The notes under the pieces were generated by a model, which searched no databases, was not told where the DNA came from, and saw only the letters and a list, made by a program, of their open reading frames with translations. A DNA stretch of 48,379 nucleotides. Source: Actinomadura physcomitrii (GTDB lineage: Bacteria; Actinomycetota; Actinomycetes; Streptosporangiales; Streptosporangiaceae). Positions 32,394 to 48,271 of the stretch are shown in pieces (position 1 is the first letter of the stretch; each line of letters opens with the position of its first letter). Both the position numbers and the translations under genes were made by a program. The stretch covers positions 40,041 through 88,419 of the forward strand of contig NZ_WBMS02000041.1 in NCBI RefSeq assembly GCF_008923205.2, read 5' to 3'.

Positions 32394-33877
32394 TCCTCAA
32401 GCGCGGCGTCATCATCCAGCTGATCGCCTTCGCGGTGATCACGATCGTCGGCGTGACGATCGTGCTGGTGAACTACATCGGCGTCGGCCGGCAGGTGCTC
32501 GGCAAGCAGTACACCGCCTACGTCGACCTCACCGACTCCGGCGGCGTGTTCACCAACGCGGAGGTCACCTACCGCGGCGTCCCCGTCGGCCGGGTCGGCC
32601 CGATGTCGCTCACCAAGGACGGCATCAGGGTCAAGCTGCAGCTCGACCGCGGCAAGCGGATCCCGCGCGACGGAACCAAGGCGATCGTCGCGAACCGGTC
32701 CGCGGTCGGCGAGCAGTACATCGACCTGGAGCCGACCAAGAAGACCGGCCCCTACCTCGACCAGGGCAGCCCGTACACCATCCCGGCGAGCATGACCTCG
32801 CTGCCGGTCCGCACCGAGGAGCTGCTGCGCAACGTCGACCAGCTCGTCGGGTCGGTGAACACCAAGGATCTCGGCACCATCGTCGACGAGCTGGACAAGG
32901 CGTTCAACGGCTCCGCGTCGGACCTGCAGTCGATCCTGGACGACACGCACCGGCTGCTGCAGACCGCGAACCAGGCCTACCCCGACACCAAGCAGCTGCT
33001 CGACAACAGCGTGACGGTGCTGGACACCCAGCGCAGCGAGGCCGCCAACATCCGCGGCTTCGCCCGCAACCTCAACGACTTCACCGCCTCGCTGCGCAAG
33101 GACGACCCGGCCCTGCGCAAGACGATCGACAACGCCCCGGCCGCCGTCGACCAGACCCACAAGGCCATCGACCAGCTGGCCCCGACGCTGCCGACGCTGC
33201 TGGCGAACCTGTCCACCACCGGGCAGGTCCTCACCTCCCGGCAGGCGGGCCTGCGGTCGCTGTTCATCCTCTACCCGGTCGAGGTGGCGGGCGCGTTCAC
33301 CGTCACCCCCGGCGACGGCACCCAGCACCTCGGCCTCGACCTGAACTTCAGCTCGCCGCCCGCGTGCACCAAGGGCTACGAGGGCGTGAAGCACCGCTGG
33401 CCGCAGGACACCTCGCTGCGCAACCCGCCGCTGAACGTCGGCTGCAAGGCGCCGCACAACGCGTCCACCGCCGTGCGCGGCGCCCGCAACTTCCCGCAGG
33501 ACGAGCTCACGCCCGTCCCGCAGCTGCCCCCGGGCGCCACCGCCGGCGCGGGGTTCCCCGCGGGCGGCGCGAACGGGACGGGCTCGGGTTCCGGCTCCGG
33601 CTCGTCCGAGGCGAAGGGCAAGGGCGGGAGCTCCGGCGACGGCTCCGCGAACGGCAAGGCCGCCGCTGCCGCGGCCGCCCCGACCGGCGAGCTGTCGAAT
33701 GGTCGGCTGTACCTGTCGTATCCGGCCAATTCAGTGGAATTCGCTGGATACGATCCGTCGACGGGCGCGGTCTACGGCCCGGACGGCAAGAAGTACGTCA
33801 TGCCACGGACCGCCGGCAATCGTGAGTTGGGAGATTCCTCGTGGAAGTGGCTCATGCTCGGACCCCTGAGCCAGTGA
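32390..33877 (+). CDS. mceF: MCE family protein MceF
   Basis: 495 aa from GTG 32390, overlapping the mceE stop by 4 bp. N-terminal anchor (GVIIQLIAFAVITIVGVTIVLVNY), MCE domain (YTAYVDLTDSGGVFTNAEVTYRGVPVGRVGP), helical region, then the F-type extended C-terminus: a Ser/Gly-rich linker (GTGSGSGSGSSEAKGKGGSSG, about 403-423) and a final 65-residue domain (YLSYPANSVEFAGYDPSTGAVYGPDGKKYV ... WKWLMLGPLSQ). Last mce gene. Confidence 0.92.
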   Translation: MILKRGVIIQLIAFAVITIVGVTIVLVNYIGVGRQVLGKQYTAYVDLTDSGGVFTNAEVTYRGVPVGRVGPMSLTKDGIRVKLQLDRGKRIPRDGTKAIVANRSAVGEQYIDLEPTKKTGPYLDQGSPYTIPASMTSLPVRTEELLRNVDQLVGSVNTKDLGTIVDELDKAFNGSASDLQSILDDTHRLLQTANQAYPDTKQLLDNSVTVLDTQRSEAANIRGFARNLNDFTASLRKDDPALRKTIDNAPAAVDQTHKAIDQLAPTLPTLLANLSTTGQVLTSRQAGLRSLFILYPVEVAGAFTVTPGDGTQHLGLDLNFSSPPACTKGYEGVKHRWPQDTSLRNPPLNVGCKAPHNASTAVRGARNFPQDELTPVPQLPPGATAGAGFPAGGANGTGSGSGSGSSEAKGKGGSSGDGSANGKAAAAAAAPTGELSNGRLYLSYPANSVEFAGYDPSTGAVYGPDGKKYVMPRTAGNRELGDSSWKWLMLGPLSQ

Positions 33878-33887
33878 GGCGGGGCCG

Positions 33888-34372
33888 ATGAGACGCCTCT
33901 CGCCGCAGATCGCCACGCTCGTCCTCGGCGTGCTCGCCGCCGCCCTCGCCGTATTCACCGGCGTCTACTCCGTCCGCGTGTACCACGGCGAGGACGCCGC
34001 CGACCAGCGCGCCAAGGCGACGCAGTCGGCCCGCCAGATGGGCGTCAACCTGATGACGATCAGCGCCTCGTCGGCGCAGAAGGACCTCGACCGGATCGTC
34101 GCGGGCACCACCGGCAACCTGAAGAACAAGCTGTCCTCGCAGTCCAAGACGCTGCTCGGCACGCTGAGCCAGACGCAGGCGAAGTCGACCGTCAGCCAGG
34201 TCGAGGCGGGGGTCGTGTCCATGGACGGCGACTCCGCCGAGGTGATGGTCTCCCTCAACGGGACCGTCACCAACCCCAAGGTGAAGGACGGTGCCCCGCG
34301 CGCCTACCGGTACCTGATGGAACTCAGCCGGGTCGGTGACCGCTGGCTCGTTTCCGATCTGGAGGTGGTCCC

Positions 34373-34376
<4 letters not shown>
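33888..34376 (+). CDS. Mce-associated membrane protein (Mam type) 1
   Basis: 162 aa, one N-terminal transmembrane segment (about residues 7-28) and a small exposed alpha/beta domain (ARQMGVNLMTISASSAQKDLDRIVAGTTGNLKNKL ... RWLVSDLEVVP), typical of the Mam proteins that follow mceF in actinobacteria and stabilise the importer. GAGGCGGGG ribosome binding site; its stop overlaps the next gene's GTG (4 bp). Confidence 0.88.
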
Positions 34377-35440
<1,064 letters not shown>

Positions 35441-35453
35441 CGGCACGGCGTCC

Positions 35454-35535
35454 GCCGGCGGCCCCGCCGGCACCTGAACGGAGCGAACGGAGCGAACGGA
35501 GCCTCGGGCGGCCCCCCAGCGCCGGGTGGCCGCCC
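35454..35535 (+). terminator. GC hairpins at the end of the mce operon, with a 9-bp tandem repeat
   Basis: GCCGGCGG/CCGCCGGC (35454-35471) and GGGCGGCC/GGCCGCCC (35506-35535) can form hairpins after the last mce-associated gene. Between them GAACGGAGC is repeated three times in tandem (35476-35502). No T run. Confidence 0.4.
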
Positions 35536-35678
35536 CCGTGGGTGCCCGGGGGTGCGGCGGGCGGGGCCCGAGGGCGCGCCGGTGCCCGAGGTGCCGGTGC
35601 TTCGCGACGGGCTGCGCAGGCCCCTAAACTATGGCCTTCCTCACTGCAGGTCAGAGCCCGAAAAGTCCAAGTCCGCTC

Positions 35679-35707
35679 TTGACTGCGCGGCCCTGAGGGG
35701 CGATGCT
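35679..35707 (+). promoter_or_regulatory. Candidate upstream promoter for rpoBC
   Basis: TTGACT (35679-35684), 17-bp spacer, GATGCT (35702-35707). The -35 is near consensus and the spacing ideal, but the -10 is weak. It would give a leader about 200 nt long. Confidence 0.45.
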
Positions 35708-35741
35708 CCATGGCAACGTGATGCATACTGCGGCGCTAGAG

Positions 35742-35770
35742 TTGCGAGCGGTGTACCAGTCGGCTACACT
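35742..35770 (+). promoter_or_regulatory. Main rpoBC promoter
   Basis: TTGCGA (35742-35747) and TACACT (35765-35770) with a 17-bp spacer, a strong housekeeping-sigma pattern. Transcription should start near 35777, leaving a leader of about 140 nt with a GGGTCC-GTTTT-GGACCC hairpin (35821-35837). Ribosomal stress control cannot be read from the site. Confidence 0.75.
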
Positions 35771-35914
35771 GCCCCTTTGCGCTGCCCTCTGACTATCCAC
35801 GTGTGAGAGCACTCCCGAGCGGGTCCGTTTTGGACCCTAACGCACGGGTCTTGGACGTGGATCGTCTGGCGTGCGTGTCGTCAGTTACGCCGCGAGCCCT
35901 CGGAAGGACCACTC

Positions 35915-39382
<3,468 letters not shown>

Positions 39383-39402
39383 TCAACTCAAGGGGAAAAC
39401 AG

Positions 39403-43275
<3,873 letters not shown>

Positions 43276-43283
43276 CGTCCGTC

Positions 43284-43364
43284 CCGGGACGCCGCACCCG
43301 CGGCGTCCCGGCCCGCGGACGCCCGCTCCGCAGAGGCCCCTCCCGTTCCGGGAGGGGCCTCTGC
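43284..43364 (+). terminator. Two tandem terminators after rpoC
   Basis: CCGGGACGCCGC (43284-43295) with GCGGCGTCCCGG (43300-43311), and a perfect 16-bp stem GCAGAGGCCCCTCCCG (43330-43345) with 43349-43364, loop TTC. Both are GC-rich hairpins without T tails. Confidence 0.9.
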
Positions 43365-43479
43365 GCGCGCGCCCGCTCCCGGCGGCGGTGCGGCCGCACG
43401 GCTGCGAGCAGCGCCGACACGGCCCGGCGGCTCCCCATGTGGTGCGGCGTGGGACGAAAGCGCGAGTGACAATGGACGT

Positions 43480-44505
43480 GTGGCTCGGTGGGTCCTGCAT
43501 GTGGATCTGGACCAGTTCATCGCCGCCGTCGAAGTGCTGCGCCATCCGGAACTGCGCGGGCGCCCGGTCGTCGTCGGCGGTGACGGCGATCCGACGAAGC
43601 GCGGTGTGGTCAGCACGGCGTCCTACGAGGCGCGCGCCCACGGCGTGCACTCGGGGCTGCCGTTGCGGACGGCGGCGCGCCGGTGCCCGGACGCCGTCTT
43701 CCTCCCCGTGGACAGGGAACGCTACGAAGCCGTCTCGCGCCGGGTGATGGAGGCGCTGCGGGGTCTCGGCGCCGTCGTCGAGGTGCTCGGCTGGGACGAG
43801 GCGTTCCTCGCGGTGGACGGCGACGACCCCGAAGCGGTGGCCCGCGAGATCCAGGACCGGGTCAGGGCGGCGACGAAGCTCGAATGCTCGGTGGGCATCG
43901 GGGAGAACAAGCTGCAGGCGAAGCTGGCGACCGGCTTCGGGAAGCCGGCCGGGGTCTTCCGGATCACCCACGAGACCTGGTTCGGCGTGCTGGGCGACCG
44001 TCCGGTCGACGCGCTCTGGGGGATCGGGGCCAAGACCGCGAAGCGGCTGAGGGGGCTCGGCATCGCCACTGTCGCCGGACTCGCGGCGGCCGATCCCGCC
44101 GCGCTGGCCGCGGAGATGGGACCGACGATCGGCCCCTGGCTCGTCCTGCTCGCCCGGGGGCTCGACGACTCTGCGGTGAGCGACGCGCCGCACGTCCCGC
44201 GCTCCCGCGGCCAGGAGACGACGTACCAGCAGGACCTGGACGATTGGGGGCATGTGCGCCGCGAAGTCTCCCGCCTGGCGCGGAAGGTCGCCGACGAGGT
44301 CGCGGGCGATGGGCGGGAGGTCGCCCGCGTCGTGGTGAAGGTCCGGTATGCGCCGTTCATTACCCAGACCCACGGCCGGACGCTGGAGCCGCCGGCGACC
44401 GGACGGGCGGAGATCGAGCGGGCCGCCCTCGCCGCGCTCGACGGCTTCACCGGACGCCGCCCGGTCCGGCTCCTGGGCGTCCGCGCCGAGTTCGTCCGCG
44501 CTTGA
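43480..44505 (+). CDS. dinB2: Y-family DNA polymerase, DinB2-like
   Basis: 341 aa from GTG 43480. Translesion polymerase of the DinB/Pol IV family, with catalytic D9, D106 and E107 (VDLDQF and GWDEAF) and YEARAHGVHSGLPLR. The steric-gate position, normally Phe/Tyr directly after the DxD-x-F, is Ile14 (DLDQFIAAVEV). GWDEA replaces the usual SIDEA. This matches mycobacterial DinB2, which has Leu at the gate and incorporates ribonucleotides readily. The protein lacks an obvious C-terminal clamp-binding QLxLF-type motif, ending in EFVRA. It follows the rpoC terminators. Role: error-prone or rNTP-tolerant synthesis, by homology. Confidence 0.9.
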   Translation: MARWVLHVDLDQFIAAVEVLRHPELRGRPVVVGGDGDPTKRGVVSTASYEARAHGVHSGLPLRTAARRCPDAVFLPVDRERYEAVSRRVMEALRGLGAVVEVLGWDEAFLAVDGDDPEAVAREIQDRVRAATKLECSVGIGENKLQAKLATGFGKPAGVFRITHETWFGVLGDRPVDALWGIGAKTAKRLRGLGIATVAGLAAADPAALAAEMGPTIGPWLVLLARGLDDSAVSDAPHVPRSRGQETTYQQDLDDWGHVRREVSRLARKVADEVAGDGREVARVVVKVRYAPFITQTHGRTLEPPATGRAEIERAALAALDGFTGRRPVRLLGVRAEFVRA

Positions 44506-44577
44506 CCGGCCGCTATATCGGCTTTTTACCTGTTTGTCGGGTTTTGTGGTGTGGGGCACGGGGAGGTACGCCGTCGT

Positions 44578-44611
44578 TGCCTGATACATGCGACTGCCTG
44601 ATACATGCGAC
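44578..44611 (+). repeat. 17-bp perfect tandem duplication before a small gene
   Basis: TGCCTGATACATGCGAC occurs twice without a gap (44578-44594 and 44595-44611), ending 14 bp before the ATG of the small secreted protein. Each copy contains TGATACAT, resembling an extended -10, so the promoter/leader region may be duplicated. Confidence 0.9.
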
Positions 44612-44625
44612 GGGGGAGAAGGCAT

Positions 44626-44868
44626 ATGAAGAAGGCCATGATCGGGACGCTGATCGCCGCGGTCGTCGGGATCGCCGGAGTGGGCAGCGCCTCCGCGGCC
44701 CAGCCGTCCCATGACCAGAACGCGCGCCAGGACTGCCGCACCTACTCCAGCGTCACCAGGTGCGGCCAGGTCCAGCTCAACGACAAGCAGCGCGCGTGCG
44801 TGGCCTCGGCGGTCCAGCAGGGCATGACCGAGCGCCGCGCCACGGTGGAGTGCTCCGCCTTCGCCTGA
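44626..44868 (+). CDS. Small secreted Cys-containing protein, 80 aa
   Basis: Sec signal peptide (MKKAMIGTLIAAVVGIAGVGSASA, cleavage about after residue 24) followed by a mature region of about 56 aa with four Cys (DCR, RCG, ACV, ECS), enough for two disulfides. GGGGGAGAAGG gives a good ribosome binding site 8 bp upstream of ATG 44626. Downstream is a strong bidirectional terminator. No similarity recognised to known antimicrobial peptides or chaplins; function unknown. Confidence 0.78.
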   Translation: MKKAMIGTLIAAVVGIAGVGSASAAQPSHDQNARQDCRTYSSVTRCGQVQLNDKQRACVASAVQQGMTERRATVECSAFA

Positions 44869-44907
44869 GCCGTCGCGGAGGCGGCACTCCCGCCGCCCTC
44901 CCGGCAC

Positions 44908-44943
44908 CCTGAAGGGCCCGTCCAGCAGGACGGGCCCTTCAGG
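44908..44943. terminator. Bidirectional terminator, 16-bp perfect stem
   Basis: CCTGAAGGGCCCGTCC (44908-44923) pairs perfectly with 44928-44943 around loop AGCA. It lies between the convergent small secreted protein and CU044_5270 genes. Confidence 0.92.
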
Positions 44944-44946
44944 CGG

Positions 44947-46152
44947 TCAGCGAGGGGGGTTCGCGTTGGTCCACTCGGCGGTCTCGAACGCCTGGTAGGA
45001 GACCAGGTCGCCCGGACGGTTGAACCGGTCCGGCATGTCCCGCGCCTTCAGCGAGCGCGGCTTGCCGTCGTCCCCGGGAGGCAACGGCCTGCTCCCCTTG
45101 GGCGGGGTCGCCGTGAGGTCGCGGATGGCCAGCAGGGACCCGTTCGCCGGGTCGATGATGAACTGGCGCCGGTAGGTGCCGAGCTGCTTGGGTGCGGTGT
45201 ACATGCCGAGCGGCGCCGTCGTCTTCAGCGGCAGCGACACCACCGTCCCGGGGCGGCCGAGCGGGTCGGTCCCCGGGCCCTCGGCCCTGACGCCGGGCTG
45301 GGCCGCGAGCATCCGGAACACCGCCGCGCGCACCCTGGGCGGCGCCGGCGCGGTGGACAGCAGACCACCGGCGACGTCGGTCAGAGCGCGGATCCGCTCC
45401 TGCCCCGGCAGGGCGCGGATCGGCTCCTCCTTCTCGCCGTCCTCGGACACGGCGTGCCAGTGGCCCTTGAGGCCCAGCAGGACGTCCTCCAGCGCCTTCG
45501 GCCGCGTGGGCAGCGCGGCGATCTCACCGGCCGTCATGCCGTAGAACTTCTCGGTGTACGGCGGGAAGGGCGACCGTCCGCCGTAGCGGTTCGCGACGTC
45601 CAGATGGACCTCGCCGCCTCCTCCCTCGGGGTTCGGGACGCCGACCCATCCCGGCGAGCCCGCCGCCTGCCACTTCTGCTTGTCCTGAGGGGTCAGGGGC
45701 ACGTCGGCCATATCGATGTGGGACCCGCGCCTGAGGCCGTTCCCGTCGGTCCACACCTCGGTCGCCTGCCTCGAATCGATCTTGTAATGGTTCGCGGTGC
45801 TCTCGCCGACCGCGTAGACCTCGCCCATGACGGTCTTGGTGTGCCAGTACGTCCCGGACGGCGCCTTCTGCGCGTTGGCCGCCGCGACCAGCAGCGCGTT
45901 GCCGGGCGTGATCGTCCGCTCCCCGCCCCGGGTGGGCGAGCGGCCGTCGCCCGGCCGCAGGGCGATGGCGCCGACCGTCCCGGCGGCGACGGCCGTGGCG
46001 GTCGCCGCCGCCAGCAGCGGCACCCTGAACCCGCGCCGGCGGCGTTCCCGGACGGCGTCGTTCCGCCAGTCCACACGAAGGGCGAGGCGCTCCGGGCGCT
46101 CCTGCTCGGCCAGCGCGGTCCGCATCCGCCGCAGGGCGTCGATCTCATTCAT
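44947..46152 (-). CDS. CU044_5270 family membrane-anchored protein
   Basis: 401 aa. Cytoplasmic N-terminus (MNEIDALRRMRTALAEQ), one transmembrane segment (about residues 45-67, VPLLAAATATAVAAGTVGAIAL), then a large exposed domain of about 330 aa with no motif known to me. The N-terminus, size and position directly behind an ECF sigma gene match the CU044_5270 family of Streptosporangiales. Its start overlaps the sigma stop by 8 bp. It is a candidate anti-sigma factor or co-regulated envelope protein; neither is proved by sequence. Confidence 0.85.
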   Translation of the reverse strand: MNEIDALRRMRTALAEQERPERLALRVDWRNDAVRERRRRGFRVPLLAAATATAVAAGTVGAIALRPGDGRSPTRGGERTITPGNALLVAAANAQKAPSGTYWHTKTVMGEVYAVGESTANHYKIDSRQATEVWTDGNGLRRGSHIDMADVPLTPQDKQKWQAAGSPGWVGVPNPEGGGGEVHLDVANRYGGRSPFPPYTEKFYGMTAGEIAALPTRPKALEDVLLGLKGHWHAVSEDGEKEEPIRALPGQERIRALTDVAGGLLSTAPAPPRVRAAVFRMLAAQPGVRAEGPGTDPLGRPGTVVSLPLKTTAPLGMYTAPKQLGTYRRQFIIDPANGSLLAIRDLTATPPKGSRPLPPGDDGKPRSLKARDMPDRFNRPGDLVSYQAFETAEWTNANPPR

Positions 46153-46720
46153 GCGTCGTCTCCTCGGGAAGGACCTTGCGGAGCTTCTTCCGGGCCCGGT
46201 GGATCTTGGCCTTGACGGTGCCGAGCGGCAGGTCGAGCGTGGACGCGATCTCGGCGTAGGACATCTCGCCCCACGCCAGCAGCAGGACGGCGTCGCGTTC
46301 CTGCGCGTTCAGCGAGGCGAGCGCCTTCGCCAGCGCGGGCCCGAGCGCGGCGGCCGCCGCGCGGTCGCCCGCCGCCTCGGCGACACCGTCCTCGGCGGGG
46401 TCGGCGCCGGTCCGGGCGAACGCCCGGTACATGCGCGTCTCCTGCCGGTGGTGCCTGGCGATCAGGTTGGCGGCGATGCCCCACAGCCACGCGCCGAACT
46501 CGCGGCCGCCGTCGAACCTCGCCCGCTGCCGGAACGCGGTCGCGAACGCCTCCGACACGACGTCGTCGGCGAGGGACGACCCGAGCCGCCGCTTGACGTA
46601 GGCGTGCAGCCGCGGCGCGTGCCGGCGGAACAGCTCGCCGAACGCCTCCGGGGTGCGCAGCGACGCCGCCACGATCTCGGCGTCGTCCAGCTCGCCGGGG
46701 GCCTGGCTCACCATCGCCAT
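46145..46720 (-). CDS. RNA polymerase ECF sigma factor
   Basis: 191 aa from ATG 46720. Region 2 contains FGELFRRHAPRLHAYVKRRLG and DVVSEAFATAFRQRARFDGG; region 4 contains LNAQERDAVLLLAWGEMSYAEIASTLDLPLGTVKAKIHRARKKLRKVL. The 8-bp overlap with the downstream CU044_5270 gene indicates co-translation. An alternative in-frame GTG 30 bp upstream would add VTETHHEETP. Its target promoters are unknown. Confidence 0.9.
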   Translation of the reverse strand: MAMVSQAPGELDDAEIVAASLRTPEAFGELFRRHAPRLHAYVKRRLGSSLADDVVSEAFATAFRQRARFDGGREFGAWLWGIAANLIARHHRQETRMYRAFARTGADPAEDGVAEAAGDRAAAAALGPALAKALASLNAQERDAVLLLAWGEMSYAEIASTLDLPLGTVKAKIHRARKKLRKVLPEETTHE

Positions 46721-46870
46721 GGGCGTCTCTTCATGGTGGGTCTCCGTGACTCTGGGGGACTGACACCCTCCTCTATCCCGAAGCCCGAATTTCGGTTGCG
46801 CCCGCGCGGGTTTGGTGGTCGTCCGCGCGGCGGTGCACCGTGGAGGGGCGCTGACCGAGAGGAGACGACG

Positions 46871-47437
46871 ATGGAACAGGTGCGGCTCGGGACGACCGGC
46901 ACGAAGGTGTCGCGGATCTGCCTCGGCATGATGAGCTACGGCGACCCCGCGCAGCGCCCGTGGGCGCTGGACGAGGAGGCCGCGGAGCCGATCGTCCGCA
47001 GAGCGGTCGAGGCCGGTGTGACGTTCTTCGACACAGCGGACATGTACTCGCGCGGTGTGAGCGAGATCATCACCGGCCATCTGCTGGCGAAGCTGTTCTC
47101 GCGCAGGGAGGACTACGTCCTCGCCACCAAGGTGTGCCTTCCCGTGGGGGACGGGCCCAACGACAGGGGCCTGTCCCGCAAGCACATCATGGCGGCGATC
47201 GACGACTCGCTACGGCGGCTGGGCACCGACTACGTGGACCTTTACCAGATCCACCGCTGGGACTATGACACGCCCATCGAGGAGACCATGGAGGCCCTCC
47301 ACGATGTGGTGCGCGCGGGCAAGGCGCGGTACATAGGCGCGTCCAGCATGTTCGCGTGGCAGTTCGCCAAGGCGCAGCACGTGGCCGAGAAGCACGGCTG
47401 GACAAAGTTCGTCACCATGCAGAACCACTACAAATAG
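46871..47437 (+). pseudogene. Aldo/keto reductase, C-terminally truncated (188 of about 330 aa)
   Basis: The N-terminal 60% of an NADPH-dependent AKR of the YajO/Tas-like group (EQVRLGTTGTKVSRICLGMM). The catalytic tetrad is present: Asp/Tyr in DTADMYSRG, Lys in LATKV, His in YQIHRWD. The reading frame is homologous through TKFVTMQNHYK, then a TAG follows at once. The family normally continues (NLLYREEE... and the NADPH-binding C-terminal barrel half), so the coenzyme site is missing. GC and codon use change abruptly at about 47,434. This suggests interruption by integration of foreign DNA. Confidence 0.85.
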
Positions 47438-47528
47438 TACTTCACTTCATGCAGGTAAAGCCCGAGATTCGTCGTGACCACGAAGAGTGAGCCTCCGCCT
47501 GGACGATCAACCTCGCTGCACCCCCGAC

Positions 47529-47550
47529 CGCCCCTCGCTGGGGCGTTTTT
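47529..47550 (+). terminator. Intrinsic terminator with T5 tail
   Basis: CGCCCC (47529-47534), loop TCGCT, GGGGCG (47540-47545), then TTTTT. Besides the L10 attenuator it is the only classical T-tailed terminator in this window; the other GC hairpins lack such tails, suggesting a different origin. Confidence 0.85.
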
Positions 47551-47590
47551 CTTTGTGTGGTCTGCATCACATTTTTCACTTGTCCAGCCA

Positions 47591-47630
47591 GTCATCAGCA
47601 GTCATCAGCAGACGCCACCGGACGCCACCG
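47591..47630. repeat. Two adjacent 10-bp tandem duplications
   Basis: GTCATCAGCA is repeated at 47591-47600 and 47601-47610, followed immediately by GACGCCACCG at 47611-47620 and 47621-47630. All copies are perfect. Confidence 0.9.
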
Positions 47631-48014
47631 GTCACTCACGGACAACCCCTCACAGCGCGGAAAGCCCTATGGGCGCGGACTTGTGGAGGTTTGGTTGTCG
47701 TCGCGTCGTGGCACTCTTGATCACGGAGTCGCGCGAGCGTCTTCGTGACGGGCAAGTGGCATGCCGGGTCGGCTCCGGCACCGAGGTCCCCGTGAGGTGA
47801 CCTCACACCAAACAGGCAGCCGTACGACATCGCACCTACGCACAGGCAGCAGCCAGCCGGATGGGCCCCGGCACCGGGAACAGGCGCCCAGGCGGGAAGG
47901 CGTTCCTGCTGATAAAGAGCCTCACAAACGGATAGCCCTTACAACTTCTCTCAGATACGCCACTCGCCGAGAAGCATCTGACCAACGGGTTGGCGTCAGC
48001 ATGCCCGCCGTCAG

Positions 48015-48260
48015 GTGCTTCGGGTCCCGGAGTACACCGCGCGCTCCTTCCGCCGAGAGAAGGAGCGACCAGGGTTGGAACCCAGTCCGGAAGCCATCGC
48101 ATGGGGCAGGCGCCAGGCCGAGCGCTCCCCGCGCTGGACGGATGCCAAGTGGCGACAGGTGGGGACGATCTTCGGGGTTGCGCTGTCTCCCGAAGGCTTC
48201 CCCGCCGAGCGGGACCAAGCCGACGACCAGGACGACCAGACCATGCGGGACGCGGCATGA
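48015..48260 (+). CDS. Small hypothetical protein of the putative element
   Basis: 81 aa from GTG 48015, hydrophilic, with EREKERPGL-like start region and SPRWTDAKWRQVGTIFGVALSP, a Trp-rich segment of the kind seen in small proteins of actinomycete integrative elements. Codon bias is better than for the competing frames on either strand. It has no convincing ribosome binding site and its true start may lie elsewhere. Function unknown. Confidence 0.45.
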   Translation: MLRVPEYTARSFRREKERPGLEPSPEAIAWGRRQAERSPRWTDAKWRQVGTIFGVALSPEGFPAERDQADDQDDQTMRDAA

Positions 48261-48271
48261 GTAGCCCTGTG

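Larger units (their letters stand above)
47438..48014. other. Lower-GC, nearly gene-free stretch after the truncated AKR
   Basis: About 577 bp with no supported gene; open frames here are short and lack bias. It contains a T-tailed terminator (47529-47550), two back-to-back 10-bp tandem duplications (47591-47630), and AT-richer patches such as 47546-47580. The base composition differs from the rest of the window and fits acquired DNA. Confidence 0.6.

Noticed and set aside
47761..48264. Plus-strand frame of 167 codons in the putative element
   Set aside because: Codon usage is poor, no ribosome binding site, and it competes with the better-biased 48015-48260 frame.
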